In this document: positions 22,297 to 33,617 of the stretch, in pieces | Layout: every line of letters starts with the position of its first letter | Numbering within the stretch: position 1 is the stretch's first letter | Assembly (NCBI GenBank): GCA_964030475.1 | Contig: CAXIPT010000003.1 | Coordinates: 5,010,706-5,074,705, forward strand | Direction: 5' to 3' | DNA length: 64,000 nucleotides | Source of the DNA: Tethya wilhelma | Taxonomy: Eukaryota > Porifera > Demospongiae > Tethyida > Tethyidae | Program-made: the position numbers and the translations under genes | The notes under the pieces: generated by a model | The model's input: the letters and a program-made list of their open reading frames with translations, nothing else | Told to the model about the DNA's origin: nothing | The model's database searches: none

Positions 22297-22724
22297 TAGT
22301 TTCAAAATCAGTTTTCGGTCCTTATAATGATTCTCGCCTTTCAAAAGAGGGTAGACTAACAGGTGACATATAGGCGTCACACAGCTCATCAGAGAAGTTA
22401 AAATGCAAAAATGCTTGATGAGACATTTGCAAAAGTTAAACCCCACAAAACTTTTCCGCTATACAGTATACAGTGAGTCACTTGTCATAAGTAGTCATAA
22501 GCAAACCAAAATTGCATTATGTCTAACAAAAGTATTCCAAGTAAAGCAATAGAAGAGGACCACCAATCCTGGCCATGATGTAGACCTACCTACACCCACA
22601 GACTAGACCTCCAGAGCCTACATTATACTACACTGATGTGCACAACATATATAGTTTTTCCCTCCCAGCCTCACCCTTCAAAAAATGCACCAACCTGCTA
22701 ATGTTACAACAGCCTCCATTGAGG
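21160..22724 (-). pseudogene. Inverted near-copy of Ig gene B exons 2-5
   Basis: On the minus strand the block contains exon equivalents 22256-21954, 21883-21784 and 21458-21280, plus the 3' end of exon 2 (to about 22724). The encoded peptides of the three whole exons match gene B exactly, and introns match closely but not perfectly (for example near 22381-22450). Homology begins right after the single N at 21156 and ends abruptly inside exon 2 at about 22724. No signal-peptide exon or downstream exons are present. It is either a recent inverted duplication or an alternative haplotype placed in the scaffold. Confidence 0.8.
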
Positions 22725-22931
22725 TAAATATAAATCTCAATGCAACATCAAAGACAAACTTAGAATAAACAATTGCAAGTAAACTAGCTATAAGTAAAAA
22801 AAAAGTACTTAGATTCATAATTAGTTAACAAAGGAAGAAATGCACGACATTGTGTTTCTTTACAAAAAGACGTAAGGTTTTCAAGTATCAAGAGTATAGC
22901 TATCAAGTTAGGGATTATTACTTTCTCCTTT
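22725..22931. other. 3' flank of the first beta-helix receptor gene
   Basis: This is AT-rich non-coding sequence downstream of the stop codon. Part of it (22738-22882) is duplicated in opposite orientation at 15345-15505. Confidence 0.6.
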
Positions 22932-25900
22932 CTAGTAGGTACTAGTGTTACTACGATTGTTTGCAGTAGATTCGCCACTGCCATTGGTAGTGGTGGTTGA
23001 TTCCAGTGGGAAAGGAGACGAGTCCGATCCCCTAGTGCCTGAGGTGCAGTTGCTACTTGTGGTGCGTGTAGTTCCTCGTGTGTCTGTAGGTTGAGTTTGT
23101 GTAGGTCCAGCAGTACCATCAGAGCCATTGGGTGCAATAGTTTCAGTCTCTGTCTGAGGATTGTAACAATTTCTCCCCTCCGCTCTCCTGAACATTTCAT
23201 CGTCGGTCAAATTGCCATCTGTTTCATCCTCATACCCAAACGATCCTGGATCTGCAGTTGGTCTAAGCAATGGATGATTTTCTTCATCTTCGGGATCTTC
23301 AATATTGACAAATAACTTCAAAGTTTTCCTGAGCTTTTTCTTGACAGACTCATAGCAGGACATATTCTTCAGGCCGTACTTCCATAGTAAATACACCACC
23401 ATGTACACCAATGGGATCCACACTAATATGTATTCAAAGATGTAGACCCCAATAGGAAAGGATTCGTAAGCATTTTCGAGTTGAACAATTGAGATGTACA
23501 CAGAGAGTGAATTCAATATCACAAAGCTAAAGAGAATAAGAATGTCAACAAAGTTAAAGAATGCTTTCTTATGTGGCTGGAAAACAGCAACAAGAAGCAG
23601 CATTATAGAGCAAAGGATTTGTTGAACTAAAAGCCGGGTTGTTTGGCTGGTGTTGAAGGAATAGTTGATGAAAATAGCCAAACGAAACAGCAAGTAAAGT
23701 CCAGCAAAGATCCTTCTATTCAGTTTGTAACCAAAAAATGCTGCATCTAAATAAGCATGAATGGTGATAGAGGGCCAATATTTGCGGAAGGCTGCAAACT
23801 TTGCTTTGTCAAGAAGCCAGTCGATTAGTTGAATCGGTCCCATAAGAAGAATGGGAGGACACAGAACAAAGAAGATGAATACAAGAAGTGTTATAAAGCC
23901 ATACGGAAAGAAAAAGCCACTGCTTGTAAATGTATGGTGCCCAGCATAGAACATTCTACGAGGACCATAGTAGGTACCATTTTCATTAAACAGTCGTGTT
24001 GAGTTAAGAATCCTCATAGATGCCAAGCTAAACTTTGTATATGAAAGGAAGACAAATGCAACAAATGCGTTAAGCAGCGACCACTTCGGTGACTGTTTGG
24101 TCTCAAGCTGGGGAACACCTCTTGTAATCTTAGTCTTTCTTTGAATAGTACACCTGGTCCATTTGCAACGCGATTTCAAGGAGACAAGAACACGAATGAA
24201 TATTATCACCACAAGAGGGAACGCAGCAATCACGTAGTCGAGACAGAGAACATCCAAAGTGGTGAATGTTGTGCTGACACAGAATGGCTTAAGTACAATA
24301 GAAAATGAGTTCAGGTTGAATAAGCCATAGACAACAGTATACACTTCTTGTGTAACAGCTAGACGTTTTCCTATTGATAGATATGCTAACTTGTTGCCAT
24401 CAATTGGAAATATTCCGGCACTTACAAGCTGTGCAAACAGAATGAACGAGTTTGCTGAACTGCCTGTGAGTTTAAAGTTGAAGAAAATGATAACTCCAAA
24501 AAAGATTACATAGGGGATAAATGTCAGTGACAAGTACTTCAAAATGTTTAGACCAAAGTTAGTCTCATTTCTTTGGCATGGGATGCACTCAAAACTCAAC
24601 GAATTGACTGCTGTTGCATAGCCATCCTTGCATTTTCCACAGAGTATTCCAGTTCGATTTGATCGTCCACATACACTCTCATCTAGATCTTCAGTTTTGT
24701 TGGGGAGCAGCAACATGCCTGATTCATTACCAATGTAGTGATAAAACTCTGCTGGGAAAGGACCCATGTACAAGGTCTCATTATCAACGTCATCCGGCAG
24801 TGTACCAATCCAACTAAAGCCAATAACTTGAGCACTAAAGGTATCATTAGAACATCTCAAGTTACCCACAAATGTGAATTCACTGCGGCACTTACAACTG
24901 AAGATGAGATTGTGATGCGAACCATATGGATGTGAGTATGGAATCAATCCAGGAGGACACTGCAGCAGTTCAACATGTACATGTATGTGGTCCAAGCGTG
25001 AGTTGGCAGTTTCAAGTTCGAGTGATACATTCTGGTTTCCTTTACCTGATAATGTGACATAGTTAGAAGTAATATCTGTATATCGTGGGTCAACCTGAGC
25101 AATTCCTAAGCGATTAGGATTAGTGTAGGCATTGTACACAGTATCTTGTGTCACATCATGATTTAAATCATCCTGAGTAGCTATGTTCAGCCAAAATCCC
25201 TTTCCAGGCAAAGCTGAGCTATTAGAAATATTGAAAGTGTATGGTTCTGTGTATATTTCTTTAGGACAGTCTGCAAGTGATCCATCCTTTTTTTTGAAAT
25301 GCCAGTTGTCATTTGAACAAAATACATAACGTATGGTCTTGTTAAACCAAGAACATGGGAAAACTGATGTTGCATATATGGAGTTTCCAAGCTTACTAGC
25401 ATTGTTATTTTGAAAAGTAAAGGATGAATTCCAATCATTTGGGTGACAAAATGGGTCATCATACTGCATGAAGCACCTAACACTAGCTTTCATAAGTTCT
25501 CGGCCAATATATTGGCTGTAGATTGCTCCACCGTATCGAGATACGTGATTATCTTTGAAAGTCATTTTCGTTTCAGCTCCTATTAAGACAGCAGCTGCTC
25601 CAACCAAAGCAATTCCACCACCATCAGTTCCATTGTTACCAATAAAAGTCATGTTGGCACGACGACAATCAATATCTGTGTTAGCAACTCCAAGGGCTGA
25701 TGAGCCAGTGTTGTGTAGAAAGAGAATGTCCGAATCAAATATTACAAAAACGTTATAAATGTATACTGTACCAAGTCCAATTTTGTAGTAAGAGCTTCCA
25801 TATATAAAGTCTATTTCAGAGTTATTTTCAAATGTACAGTTAGTGAAAGTTATACTAGGACTAGTGCTGTTGTAAACTAAATAGGGTGATACCTTTACAG

Positions 25901-27278
25901 CAGATCCAAGTCGACCAGAATTGGAGACAAACGTACAATGTGCAACATGCATGGTTACAGCTGCAATGTCAAGTTGGAGTTTAAGAAAATAATTTATACC
26001 ACCACCGTGAACACAAAAGTTGTTTCTGAACTCTGAGTGAGTGATGGCAACATGATTTGTGTTGCTAGAAATATGGTTGCCCCACCTTGAATTTTGCAAA
26101 CTTGAGGCTATTAGTATTGCACCACCTCCTGTGTCATAGTCAAGCGTTTTGAAGCATTTGTTGTGGACAAAATGGCAGTTTTCAATCCTCACTTCATTGC
26201 CTTCAGGATTATCTTTGTAGGATACAGCAATGCCTCCACCCCAAACGGCTACATTTTCTGTAAAATTGCAGTTTTGTATTTCTATTTTGTTGTTCTTAGC
26301 TTCACCTTTGAAGTAGATCACTATTCCTCCTCCACGGCCAAAAAGCTCATGTGATTCGTTGTGATTTAGTGCCACAAATTTGTCCATTGTATTGTTAAGA
26401 AGAAGTGTTTGCGCGTATGCAACATTCTCTTGAAACACACAACGATCAAAGACATAACGTGCTCCTTGGTTTCGCCTGTAGCTATTTCTATATGTAGAAG
26501 GATGGCGTAAACACTCAGTATCTTCAAGTTGACAAAAGGTGAATTCTACTGCGAATCCACCTCCACCAGCATAGGGGGAATTCTGACTGCGATTGACACT
26601 GTTGTTATAGAAACAACACTTTGAAATGTTATTAAGACCCACAGTGTCGTACATGATCACTCCAGTGGCATTCCTGCTCTCATTAACAGCCACCTTGTAC
26701 ATTGTAACATCACTACAATTATTGAAGAACAAACTTACTAAGGAGGGCTGGAATTGTGGTGGTGTGGTGTGTATGAAGTCCATACTGGTACTGTTGTGTG
26801 TAGCACCACAAAGCCGAAAGTGTATATTTTCTAAGACAATATTTGTGGAATTCAGAAAGGTCATACCAGCTTGTTCTGCGCACTCAACTGTACTATGTAT
26901 GCTACCATTTCCAACAAATGCTAGGTCTGTATAGTTGAAAAAAAGTGTGTCATTTCCTAGATAGTGTGGTACATTTCCAGGAACTAGTACAAACTTAGTG
27001 GAGTTTTTCCGGAAGCGAAAGGCAAGATTAATATCCCAACATGAAAAATTTGCTGGAATACCTGGCATTGAGGGAAAGCATTCAGTTGAATCATTCACAC
27101 CGTTTTCTTGGTCAATGACAACAACATAGTCATACTCCATAGTGGCAACAGTCCCCCCACCATCCTCAGGATCATTGCTGACACACTGAGCCAGAACCAA
27201 CGATGAGAGGAGCACTGTTACTGTGCCCAGGAGGAGAAATAAAGTACAAAATTTGGTAGCAGTAATCATCAGTCGCAT
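22932..27278 (-). CDS. Pmp-like beta-helix / multi-TM receptor 1
   Basis: One uninterrupted coding exon encodes 1448 residues. A signal peptide lies at about 1-31 (CTLFLLLGTVTVLLSSLVLA). Residues about 40-600 carry the repeating FxxN and GG[AG][IV] motifs of polymorphic-membrane-protein type right-handed beta-helices (CNFTENVAVWGGGIAVSY, GGGINYF, GGAIYSQ) and many Asn-glycosylation sites. A Cys-rich module starts at CPPGLIPY (about 774) and includes CGRSNRTGILCGKCKDGY (about 880). About nine or ten hydrophobic segments span about 911-1303, including a conserved RRIFAGLYLLFRLAIF. The cytoplasmic tail is acidic and Ser/Thr-rich and has MFRRAEGRNCYNP. A 5' UTR intron (27295-27374) is predicted just upstream of the ATG. 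Function is unknown; the topology suggests a surface receptor or channel-like protein. It is the most divergent of the five copies. Confidence 0.85.
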   Translation of the reverse strand: MRLMITATKFCTLFLLLGTVTVLLSSLVLAQCVSNDPEDGGGTVATMEYDYVVVIDQENGVNDSTECFPSMPGIPANFSCWDINLAFRFRKNSTKFVLVPGNVPHYLGNDTLFFNYTDLAFVGNGSIHSTVECAEQAGMTFLNSTNIVLENIHFRLCGATHNSTSMDFIHTTPPQFQPSLVSLFFNNCSDVTMYKVAVNESRNATGVIMYDTVGLNNISKCCFYNNSVNRSQNSPYAGGGGFAVEFTFCQLEDTECLRHPSTYRNSYRRNQGARYVFDRCVFQENVAYAQTLLLNNTMDKFVALNHNESHELFGRGGGIVIYFKGEAKNNKIEIQNCNFTENVAVWGGGIAVSYKDNPEGNEVRIENCHFVHNKCFKTLDYDTGGGAILIASSLQNSRWGNHISSNTNHVAITHSEFRNNFCVHGGGINYFLKLQLDIAAVTMHVAHCTFVSNSGRLGSAVKVSPYLVYNSTSPSITFTNCTFENNSEIDFIYGSSYYKIGLGTVYIYNVFVIFDSDILFLHNTGSSALGVANTDIDCRRANMTFIGNNGTDGGGIALVGAAAVLIGAETKMTFKDNHVSRYGGAIYSQYIGRELMKASVRCFMQYDDPFCHPNDWNSSFTFQNNNASKLGNSIYATSVFPCSWFNKTIRYVFCSNDNWHFKKKDGSLADCPKEIYTEPYTFNISNSSALPGKGFWLNIATQDDLNHDVTQDTVYNAYTNPNRLGIAQVDPRYTDITSNYVTLSGKGNQNVSLELETANSRLDHIHVHVELLQCPPGLIPYSHPYGSHHNLIFSCKCRSEFTFVGNLRCSNDTFSAQVIGFSWIGTLPDDVDNETLYMGPFPAEFYHYIGNESGMLLLPNKTEDLDESVCGRSNRTGILCGKCKDGYATAVNSLSFECIPCQRNETNFGLNILKYLSLTFIPYVIFFGVIIFFNFKLTGSSANSFILFAQLVSAGIFPIDGNKLAYLSIGKRLAVTQEVYTVVYGLFNLNSFSIVLKPFCVSTTFTTLDVLCLDYVIAAFPLVVIIFIRVLVSLKSRCKWTRCTIQRKTKITRGVPQLETKQSPKWSLLNAFVAFVFLSYTKFSLASMRILNSTRLFNENGTYYGPRRMFYAGHHTFTSSGFFFPYGFITLLVFIFFVLCPPILLMGPIQLIDWLLDKAKFAAFRKYWPSITIHAYLDAAFFGYKLNRRIFAGLYLLFRLAIFINYSFNTSQTTRLLVQQILCSIMLLLVAVFQPHKKAFFNFVDILILFSFVILNSLSVYISIVQLENAYESFPIGVYIFEYILVWIPLVYMVVYLLWKYGLKNMSCYESVKKKLRKTLKLFVNIEDPEDEENHPLLRPTADPGSFGYEDETDGNLTDDEMFRRAEGRNCYNPQTETETIAPNGSDGTAGPTQTQPTDTRGTTRTTSSNCTSGTRGSDSSPFPLESTTTTNGSGESTANNRSNTSTY

Positions 27279-28280
27279 GTGGTCTCAAACAAATCTATAA
27301 CAAGAAACAATACAAATGGTATATTGTGTGGAATAGCACAGATAGTCTGCTCATAATATAAAATTATTACTTACTCAAACCATCTAGTTACAGCCTCTTT
27401 CTCCAGCTGTTTGGTTTTACCATACAGTGTCAATGATCAATATCATGTGACTGCATGCATTGTGGACCACCAAAAATAGACAAGTGAGGTAAAAGGGACT
27501 TTATACTATAATCACTTTACCACACAACTCTACTCCACTTCAGGAAAATTATCTGAACCACACACCGTTGCATTGTGTTGCTGTTTTTATAATAGTTCAA
27601 CAGGATGTAACACATGCATGACAGTTGGTATAATATTATTGTTCATTAATTGTACCCAGAATTAGGTAACAACCTAAGTTACTGTAGCCCCTTCACTGGC
27701 ATTTTCAAAATAGTTAAGAATTGTAACAGCTTTTCACTGTATAAAGTACCAAATCTATAGAATTGAATGTGCGTGGCCGAAACCTTTTTTAAGAGAGACG
27801 TTAAAAAATTTGCGTTTCTGCACATATTCCCAAAGTCTTCTCTCAAGAAAAATCTAAATCGATAAATTTCCCAGAATTTTTCTTCATAATTTTCACCCAA
27901 ACAACAAAACTTTTCTCCCTTGAGTTACTGCTGGATCATATCAGATTCTGTTAAACATTGTAAACTTTAATATGGATATTATTAAATGATTAAATATTAA
28001 TTTTATGCTTTTTAATAACAACAGCTGCGTGTTATATGATTTAGTTCAATAGAAAGATTAGGCCAGGCAAACTAAATTGCCTGTTTATTATCGTCACTGT
28101 ACTTCCTGTTTATGAACCATCTATTGTAGCAAGGAAATTCATTGCTATTTCATACCTGGCTTTAGTGCATCAACTTCAATTCTGTACACTCTAGCTCTCT
28201 GTATGGTTCAGAATCATGTGCCACTGATAAACTCATACTGGTGCTGCATTGACCTGATTCATGCAAACTTAATTCACTGA
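27279..28280. promoter_or_regulatory. Upstream region of receptor 1 and spacer
   Basis: A minus-strand donor (GGTTTGA/GTAAGT, exon ending 27375) and an acceptor ending at 27295 define a probable 80-bp 5' UTR intron of receptor 1. The promoter should lie just above 27400. The remainder to 28280 is AT-rich, with no supported gene; a 73-codon minus frame at 27679-27900 has no supporting features. Confidence 0.45.
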
Positions 28281-28411
28281 CATGTTGTTGCATACACCAC
28301 CTCAAACTAGATCCTATAAAGATTCACCACGAGAGGCTCCTCACAGACGACAATATATCAATACAGGACATGATCTTGCAGGCAGCCTTGATCTCTCCCG
28401 CACTGAGCCAG

Positions 28412-28995
28412 GGGTTCTACCTGGAGTTGTTAGCATGACGTTTTTGGTGACTGTGAATTTGACGTGGGGGTCGTGTATCAAGACAGTGAAGACTCCTCCT
28501 CTCAAGCCCAACCAGAATTGGAACGAGACCAAACCGATTGTAGTGGGAAGCTGTGACAAGGGCCCACTCACATACAAGATAATTGATTCCAATTCTAATG
28601 GAGGTATGTTACTATGTTTAGGATACTATACCTATTCGCAATATCACTATGGTATAATATTATACCCAAGGTTAAACGTATAACCTTATCTCCAATTGCA
28701 AGTTATCCCATCCCTCCCCCCCTCTCAATAATTATTTAGACGTGAATGTGCTAGCTATTTGCCGTGACTTTTTTTTTGTGCAGGTGATACAATTGTGGAA
28801 GTGACCTTCTACACTACAGCTATAGGTGTTCAGCCTCCTTCTTGTAGGATCGTCTGGAACTATGCCTACATTGAGCCCACATCTCTGAGTGCAGATGAGT
28901 CCCCACTCCCTGGCTGTTTCATCAATGACTCCCAAGAAGGCTGGCACGTCACCAACTACTGGCTGCGCATACTGGACTGGCAACTGAATACCTAA
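28412..28995 (+). CDS. Small secreted-protein family, copy 1 (5' incomplete)
   Basis: Two exons, about 28412-28603 and 28784-28995, encode a peptide related to the complete copy at 30970-31674. Shared blocks include SMTFLVTVNLTW, CIKTVKTPPL, CDKGPLTYKI, SPLPGCFINDSQEGWHVTNY and a C-terminal Trp-rich end. The exon junction is in phase 1 as in copy 4. No signal-peptide exon was found upstream, so it is either incomplete or uses a diverged first exon. Conserved Cys residues suggest disulfide bonds in a small extracellular domain. The family is not recognised. Confidence 0.6.
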
Positions 28996-29633
28996 TTGCC
29001 GAGCGCCTTAGCGCGAGGCAGTGTAATCTTGCAGGGCCAAAAATTGTGGAAGTAAAATCCAATTACACGTCATCAACACCGGATGAAAACGGGGCCAATT
29101 TGGCAAAAATTGTTCCGGTTTGAAACAAGCTAGCTGCATGCTCATGATCGTGATGATCCTTACCATAATATACGAAACACGTGCGCACGCACAGCTCGAG
29201 ATCTCGTGCTACGTATATATGTAGAATCATGTGTGTTATGAGCCGGCATAGACTGCAGAGACATCATTGTGGTACCTTACTAACTGTACAAGAGGTGAGA
29301 GTTTAAAATACATGGAGTTAGCTGATCAGGTATTCATGGTAGTCCATTTCTTTCGGTCTAACTATTACGTCGCGCGCGAGGCAATTAATTGCACTCAGTG
29401 TACAACTAGTAATAATTTCACATTCACACAAATAATTAATGTTAACTCTGTCTTAAGTGATATCCATTTGAAACATTTTGGCATAATATATTCCCCTCTC
29501 TTTGTACTATGTTGTTGAATCATTAATTTTTGTTATACCGCATGAAACAATACAGTGAGTAGTAGTCTAGTTTGTTTAGATAATCATTGTCTTCAAAATT
29601 ATTGAGGCATACTCGGCTACTGTCAGTTCTCAA
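28996..29633. other. Spacer, no gene seen
   Basis: The sequence starts with a GC-rich palindromic block just after the copy 1 stop codon (GCCGAGCGCCTTAGCGCGAG). The rest is AT-rich. No supported coding exon was found. Confidence 0.4.
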
Positions 29634-30027
29634 AATGGAAGACAGAAAGATGATGTTTCTGCTGCTCTGTCAGTGTGTGCTACGTATGAGAAATGAGTAT
29701 GGTTATTACAACGAGCTCTGTGACAAGAACTAAGACACCATATAGACCAAACAATGTAACAATAATAGTATAGGCCTGTTTCACAATCATTCACATGCAA
29801 TGTCATCATGATCATGGATGATTTCCGATGATGGCAGTCATATAATTTTACAATACACAGTTCCCACAGTAGTGAGTGTGACATTCCTAATCACTGTGAG
29901 TGATACTGGGTACCCTTATGACTCTGAGCACAACACCACTTGCATGGAGACAGTCAAAACTCTGAATTCAAAATGGAAGACAAGAAGACCATGTTTTTTC
30001 GAAGCCTATACTAAGTCTTCACAATAG
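29634..30027 (+). pseudogene. Small secreted-protein family, copy 2 (decayed)
   Basis: A first exon like that of copy 4 starts at 29634 (CTCAAAATGGAAGACAGAAA), but its donor region has changed (AACTAAG where copy 4 has GGTAAG) and the frame ends in a stop. An exon 2 counterpart begins at 29861 and encodes TVVSVTFLITVSDTGYP and HNTTCMETVKT, then runs to a stop at 30025-30027. No exon 3 follows it directly. Confidence 0.6.
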
Positions 30028-30149
30028 CACTCTATCTCACACTGTTTCAGTTACATACAACTTATAATCTATAGATTAGAAACACATGTAACAATGTCAT
30101 GCATTATTCTATCACCTTACATACAAACAAATGCAATCTAACAATCTCG

Positions 30150-30560
30150 ATCCAGTTGGTGATACTCCCAAAGTAGTGAATGTGACATGACCGTGAAAGA
30201 CTACTATCCCTCTGAATACAACACCAGTTAAATTGATATGGTCAAGACTCCCCCACTTCCACCAAAATTTAATGGAACCCATCACGATATTTCTCTGGGC
30301 AAGTGACATTCTTCATGTACGCAGTAAATGTTTCACGTATGTATATTATGAAATTATATAATTATGTTAACTCTGTATGCATGGTATCTGAGTGTAACAT
30401 GCAATTATCATATGGCAATGTGTATAATAAACACCGCCAGTAACTACATACAATGTCATGATGCATGTTCAAATTAACATATTTTTTCCCCACAGTGGAT
30501 GAAAAGAGCTATCATTGAAGGTACCTCACACCCACAATGCATCATACAGTAGGACTTCAA
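30150..30560 (+). pseudogene. Small secreted-protein family, copy 3 (relic)
   Basis: Traces of exon 2 (CCCAAAGTAGTGAATGTGAC, with in-frame stops soon after) and of exon 3 (GTGGATGAAAAGAGCTATCA, frame broken) align to copy 4 by eye. It is clearly non-coding. Confidence 0.55.
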
Positions 30561-30969
30561 ATAGAGCGATCCTCTCATCTTTCAAATAGAACAACCCTAT
30601 ATTCCCGCCAATTTGTTCTACCTAGCTGCTCCACAGCAAAACCTATAAAACCAGATCATGTGTATTATTTTTGGTTTTATGTATTTGACTGGCTACTGGG
30701 ATGATGGAGCTTATGTCAGTATTATTAATTTTATACATAACTCAATATTACCAATATTTTTTCTAATCATCACCCTTTGTTACTTTATATTGTACAATTG
30801 TAGATATGTAACAATTGCAATGAGGATTAGTTTTGATAATCATTGAAGTGTGGTTGTACTAAATTATGGACAGGCTCAAAATAAGGCATTCATCCAGTAG
30901 TACTGGTGGTGTCCTTTGTACCACTGCTATGCAATATACTCTCTCACGACTGCAGATCGAGTTCTCAAA

Positions 30970-31674
30970 ATGGAAGGAAAGATGGTGAAATTTATTGTGC
31001 TATTCTTTGTACTTGGAGGAACAATTGTAACAGCTGCCAGCTCTGTGACAAATGGTAAGCCAGAGACTATAAATACAATCATAGCTAGTGTCACACCAAC
31101 TAAAGGGAAGTTGCATACACAATCTCATTTCTATACACAATCTTGAATGCAGTTCCCAAAGTAGTGAGTGTGACTTTCCTAGTGACTGTGAATGATACGT
31201 GGTACCCTGATGAGCACAACACCACTTGCTTGAAGACAGTCAAGACTCCTGCACTTGCACCAAATGGAAAATGGAATGCCACTCAGAATAAGATTTTTGT
31301 TGGAGACTGTGATCAAGGACCTCTCACATACACAGTGGATGCTTCAAGTGAGCAACAAGTATAATATTTATACTATGACTGTGCTTGTGTTGTGGCTTTC
31401 AAGATCATTTGATGGATCATATTATGTACTATGCATGTATGCAGTTGATGAAAAGAAGCAGCTTCATGCCACCATTGATGTCATCTTCTACTCCTCTGTC
31501 ATTGAAGATGCCTCACATCCGGAGTGTAAAATACAATGGGACTTCCAGTACCAAGACCCGACTGCCAGTGACCCTAACCGATCCCCCCTGCCTGGGTGCT
31601 CCCTGGGTGACTCTCGGGAGGGATATCACATGACATACTACTGGTTCCATGTGTTTGATTGGGTGCTAGGATGA
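30970..31674 (+). CDS. Small secreted-protein family, copy 4 (complete)
   Basis: Three exons, 30970-31054, 31153-31347 and 31445-31674, give about 170 residues with both introns in phase 1. Residues 1-25 form a signal peptide (MVKFIVLFFVLGGTIVTAA). The mature part has a SVTFLVTVNDTWYP segment, two N-glycosylation sequons, a CDQGPLTYTV turn, and a C-terminal exon with IQWDFQYQDP, LPGCSLGDSREGYHMTYYW and VFDWVLG. Alternating beta-like hydrophobicity and a few Cys suggest a compact secreted domain. The family is not recognised. It is the intact member of a local four-copy array. Confidence 0.75.
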
Positions 31675-31978
31675 ATCATACTAGTACCATTAGTCAGAAT
31701 TGAACTGTTTGTGAGTGCATGAATACAAAACACTTGCCCTATACACACTCTTAAAGCTGCATTGGTAGATTGAATCAGTGTAGTACTTATCAACACTTTT
31801 GTAAAGAAAAATTGATTCCAATTGTATATATAAAACAAAAGAAAAGGGGAAAAGCTGATGACTGTGCTGATTTGAAAAAATAAAATAAACAAAACTTCAA
31901 AAACAACAACAACAAAATCGACTATCTACAAGACGTACACAACTGTGTTGGCTCACTTTCCACTATAATATACTGACA
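31675..31978. other. Convergent 3' flanks
   Basis: This AT-rich spacer lies between the secreted-protein gene and the 3' end of the TTLL3/8-like gene. An AATAAA-type signal near 31879 could serve either strand. No gene was found. Confidence 0.5.
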
Positions 31979-33579
31979 TCACACTCTCATTTCTGGAAGT
32001 TTACAGTCAAGCTCAACAATGCTGACACGGCGACTTTCTGGCGATCTAGGTTTTTCTCGACTCGACTGTCGACTTTCAGTTACATTCTTAGGAGGTGTGG
32101 CAACCCTATTCAAACCACGTTCAGGTTTGGTTGTCTGGCTACTAACAGTAGTGGAGTTGGATTTGGTTGGAGAGTTTGATGGTACAATACACATGTTTGA
32201 AATCGAGTTATTGATGGTTGGGCGCACAACAGAAGGCTTCTTTTGCAGTTGAATGTAGCTCCTTGGCTTAGGAATGGATGATCCTTGAACGCAGAGTTGA
32301 ATACCAATGTATGTAGGTTGGTCAAGTTTAGGCTGCACAGATTGAGAGAAAACAAGCTAAGTTGCATGACTAGCAAGCCAGCACTATACTTATAGCTACT
32401 TGTGACATTTACCTGTTTGTAAGCAAGCTCAAACATCCCAGTGTCACAGTCTTTATCTTCTCTCCTATCCAAAACAACTGCAGCCAATTTGAGAAGTTTA
32501 GGTAAAATTTATGAGTTACATGGTTTGTATAAATTCCCACCTTTCAAGGTGTCTTCCAGGACTTGCTTGCACAGTCTGGTGGTTACCTCTGTGCTGGCCT
32601 CCATGCTTGGGCTGCAGTTGATCTCAATGAGCCACGGATGATAGTCACTACTGATCATGAAGTCAGCTCCGAACAGTTCAAATGAATTCTACATACACAT
32701 TTGGAATTTCCAGTTGTACAACACAATCAATCTACTGTTTGGTCAATGGCAAGAAGCTAGGCTGTAATATTATACAATGGTTCACCTTTCTGTGCTCAGT
32801 CTCATCTTGGCTGACTTGTAGCACGTGAATAAGTGCCTGTTTCATCTCGGGGTAAATCACTGACTCCCATAATGTGCTCTCGCCAATTGAACTACACGTG
32901 TGATGTACGTTAAGAAGGGATAAAGTTTTCTATAAAGATACTAACTTCAAGACTTCGCACAATACTGCACCACACACACACATCATCCTCATCATCATGC
33001 ACACACTCACTCAAGGTATTCTTTGAATTGGTCGCTGTCCCACATATTCTCGGCCGGCAGTAGACTGTCTCTGGAGCTTGAATTCTCAAAATTCTTCTGA
33101 ACGCTATTGTTGCAAAGATGAATACTCCTACAGTGGAAATGCAGTGAATAGTTTAATAATCTAAATACACAGGAGATATATATAGTACAAAACATGAATA
33201 ATGTAAAAGGGTTTGATGGTAAACTCACTGATCGAGATCATCAAGAGTGAACTTTTGTGAAGAGAAGCGAAGATAGGACTCCTGTGTGGGAAAGAGAAAG
33301 ATAGAGAGAGCAGTCTCCAAGCTTGCAACTATGAACATACTCTCAGAAATACAGCTCAATGTTGTCCCTTGATCTTTACCTCACCTTGTACATCCACATG
33401 GTGAGGGGATTCCAGTCGGTGACCAGAAACCACTGTCTAATGTCAAACTTTGTGTCTGAAATGAGCAGGGGTCTCTCAATGTACTTCTGAATCACCCATC
33501 TCCCCTCGTGCCTCAGCACACTGCTTGATACCAGCTCGAGAATGGACTCCAGCCGGTCCTTACACGTGATCCCTATAGC

Positions 33580-33617
<38 letters not shown>

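Noticed and set aside
27679..27900. 73-codon minus-strand frame upstream of receptor 1
   Set aside because: It has no splice sites, no similarity recognised and lies in AT-rich spacer. It is too short to support as a gene.
32019..32252. Plus-strand frame opposite the last TTLL exon
   Set aside because: It is the antisense shadow of an in-frame, phase-consistent terminal exon.
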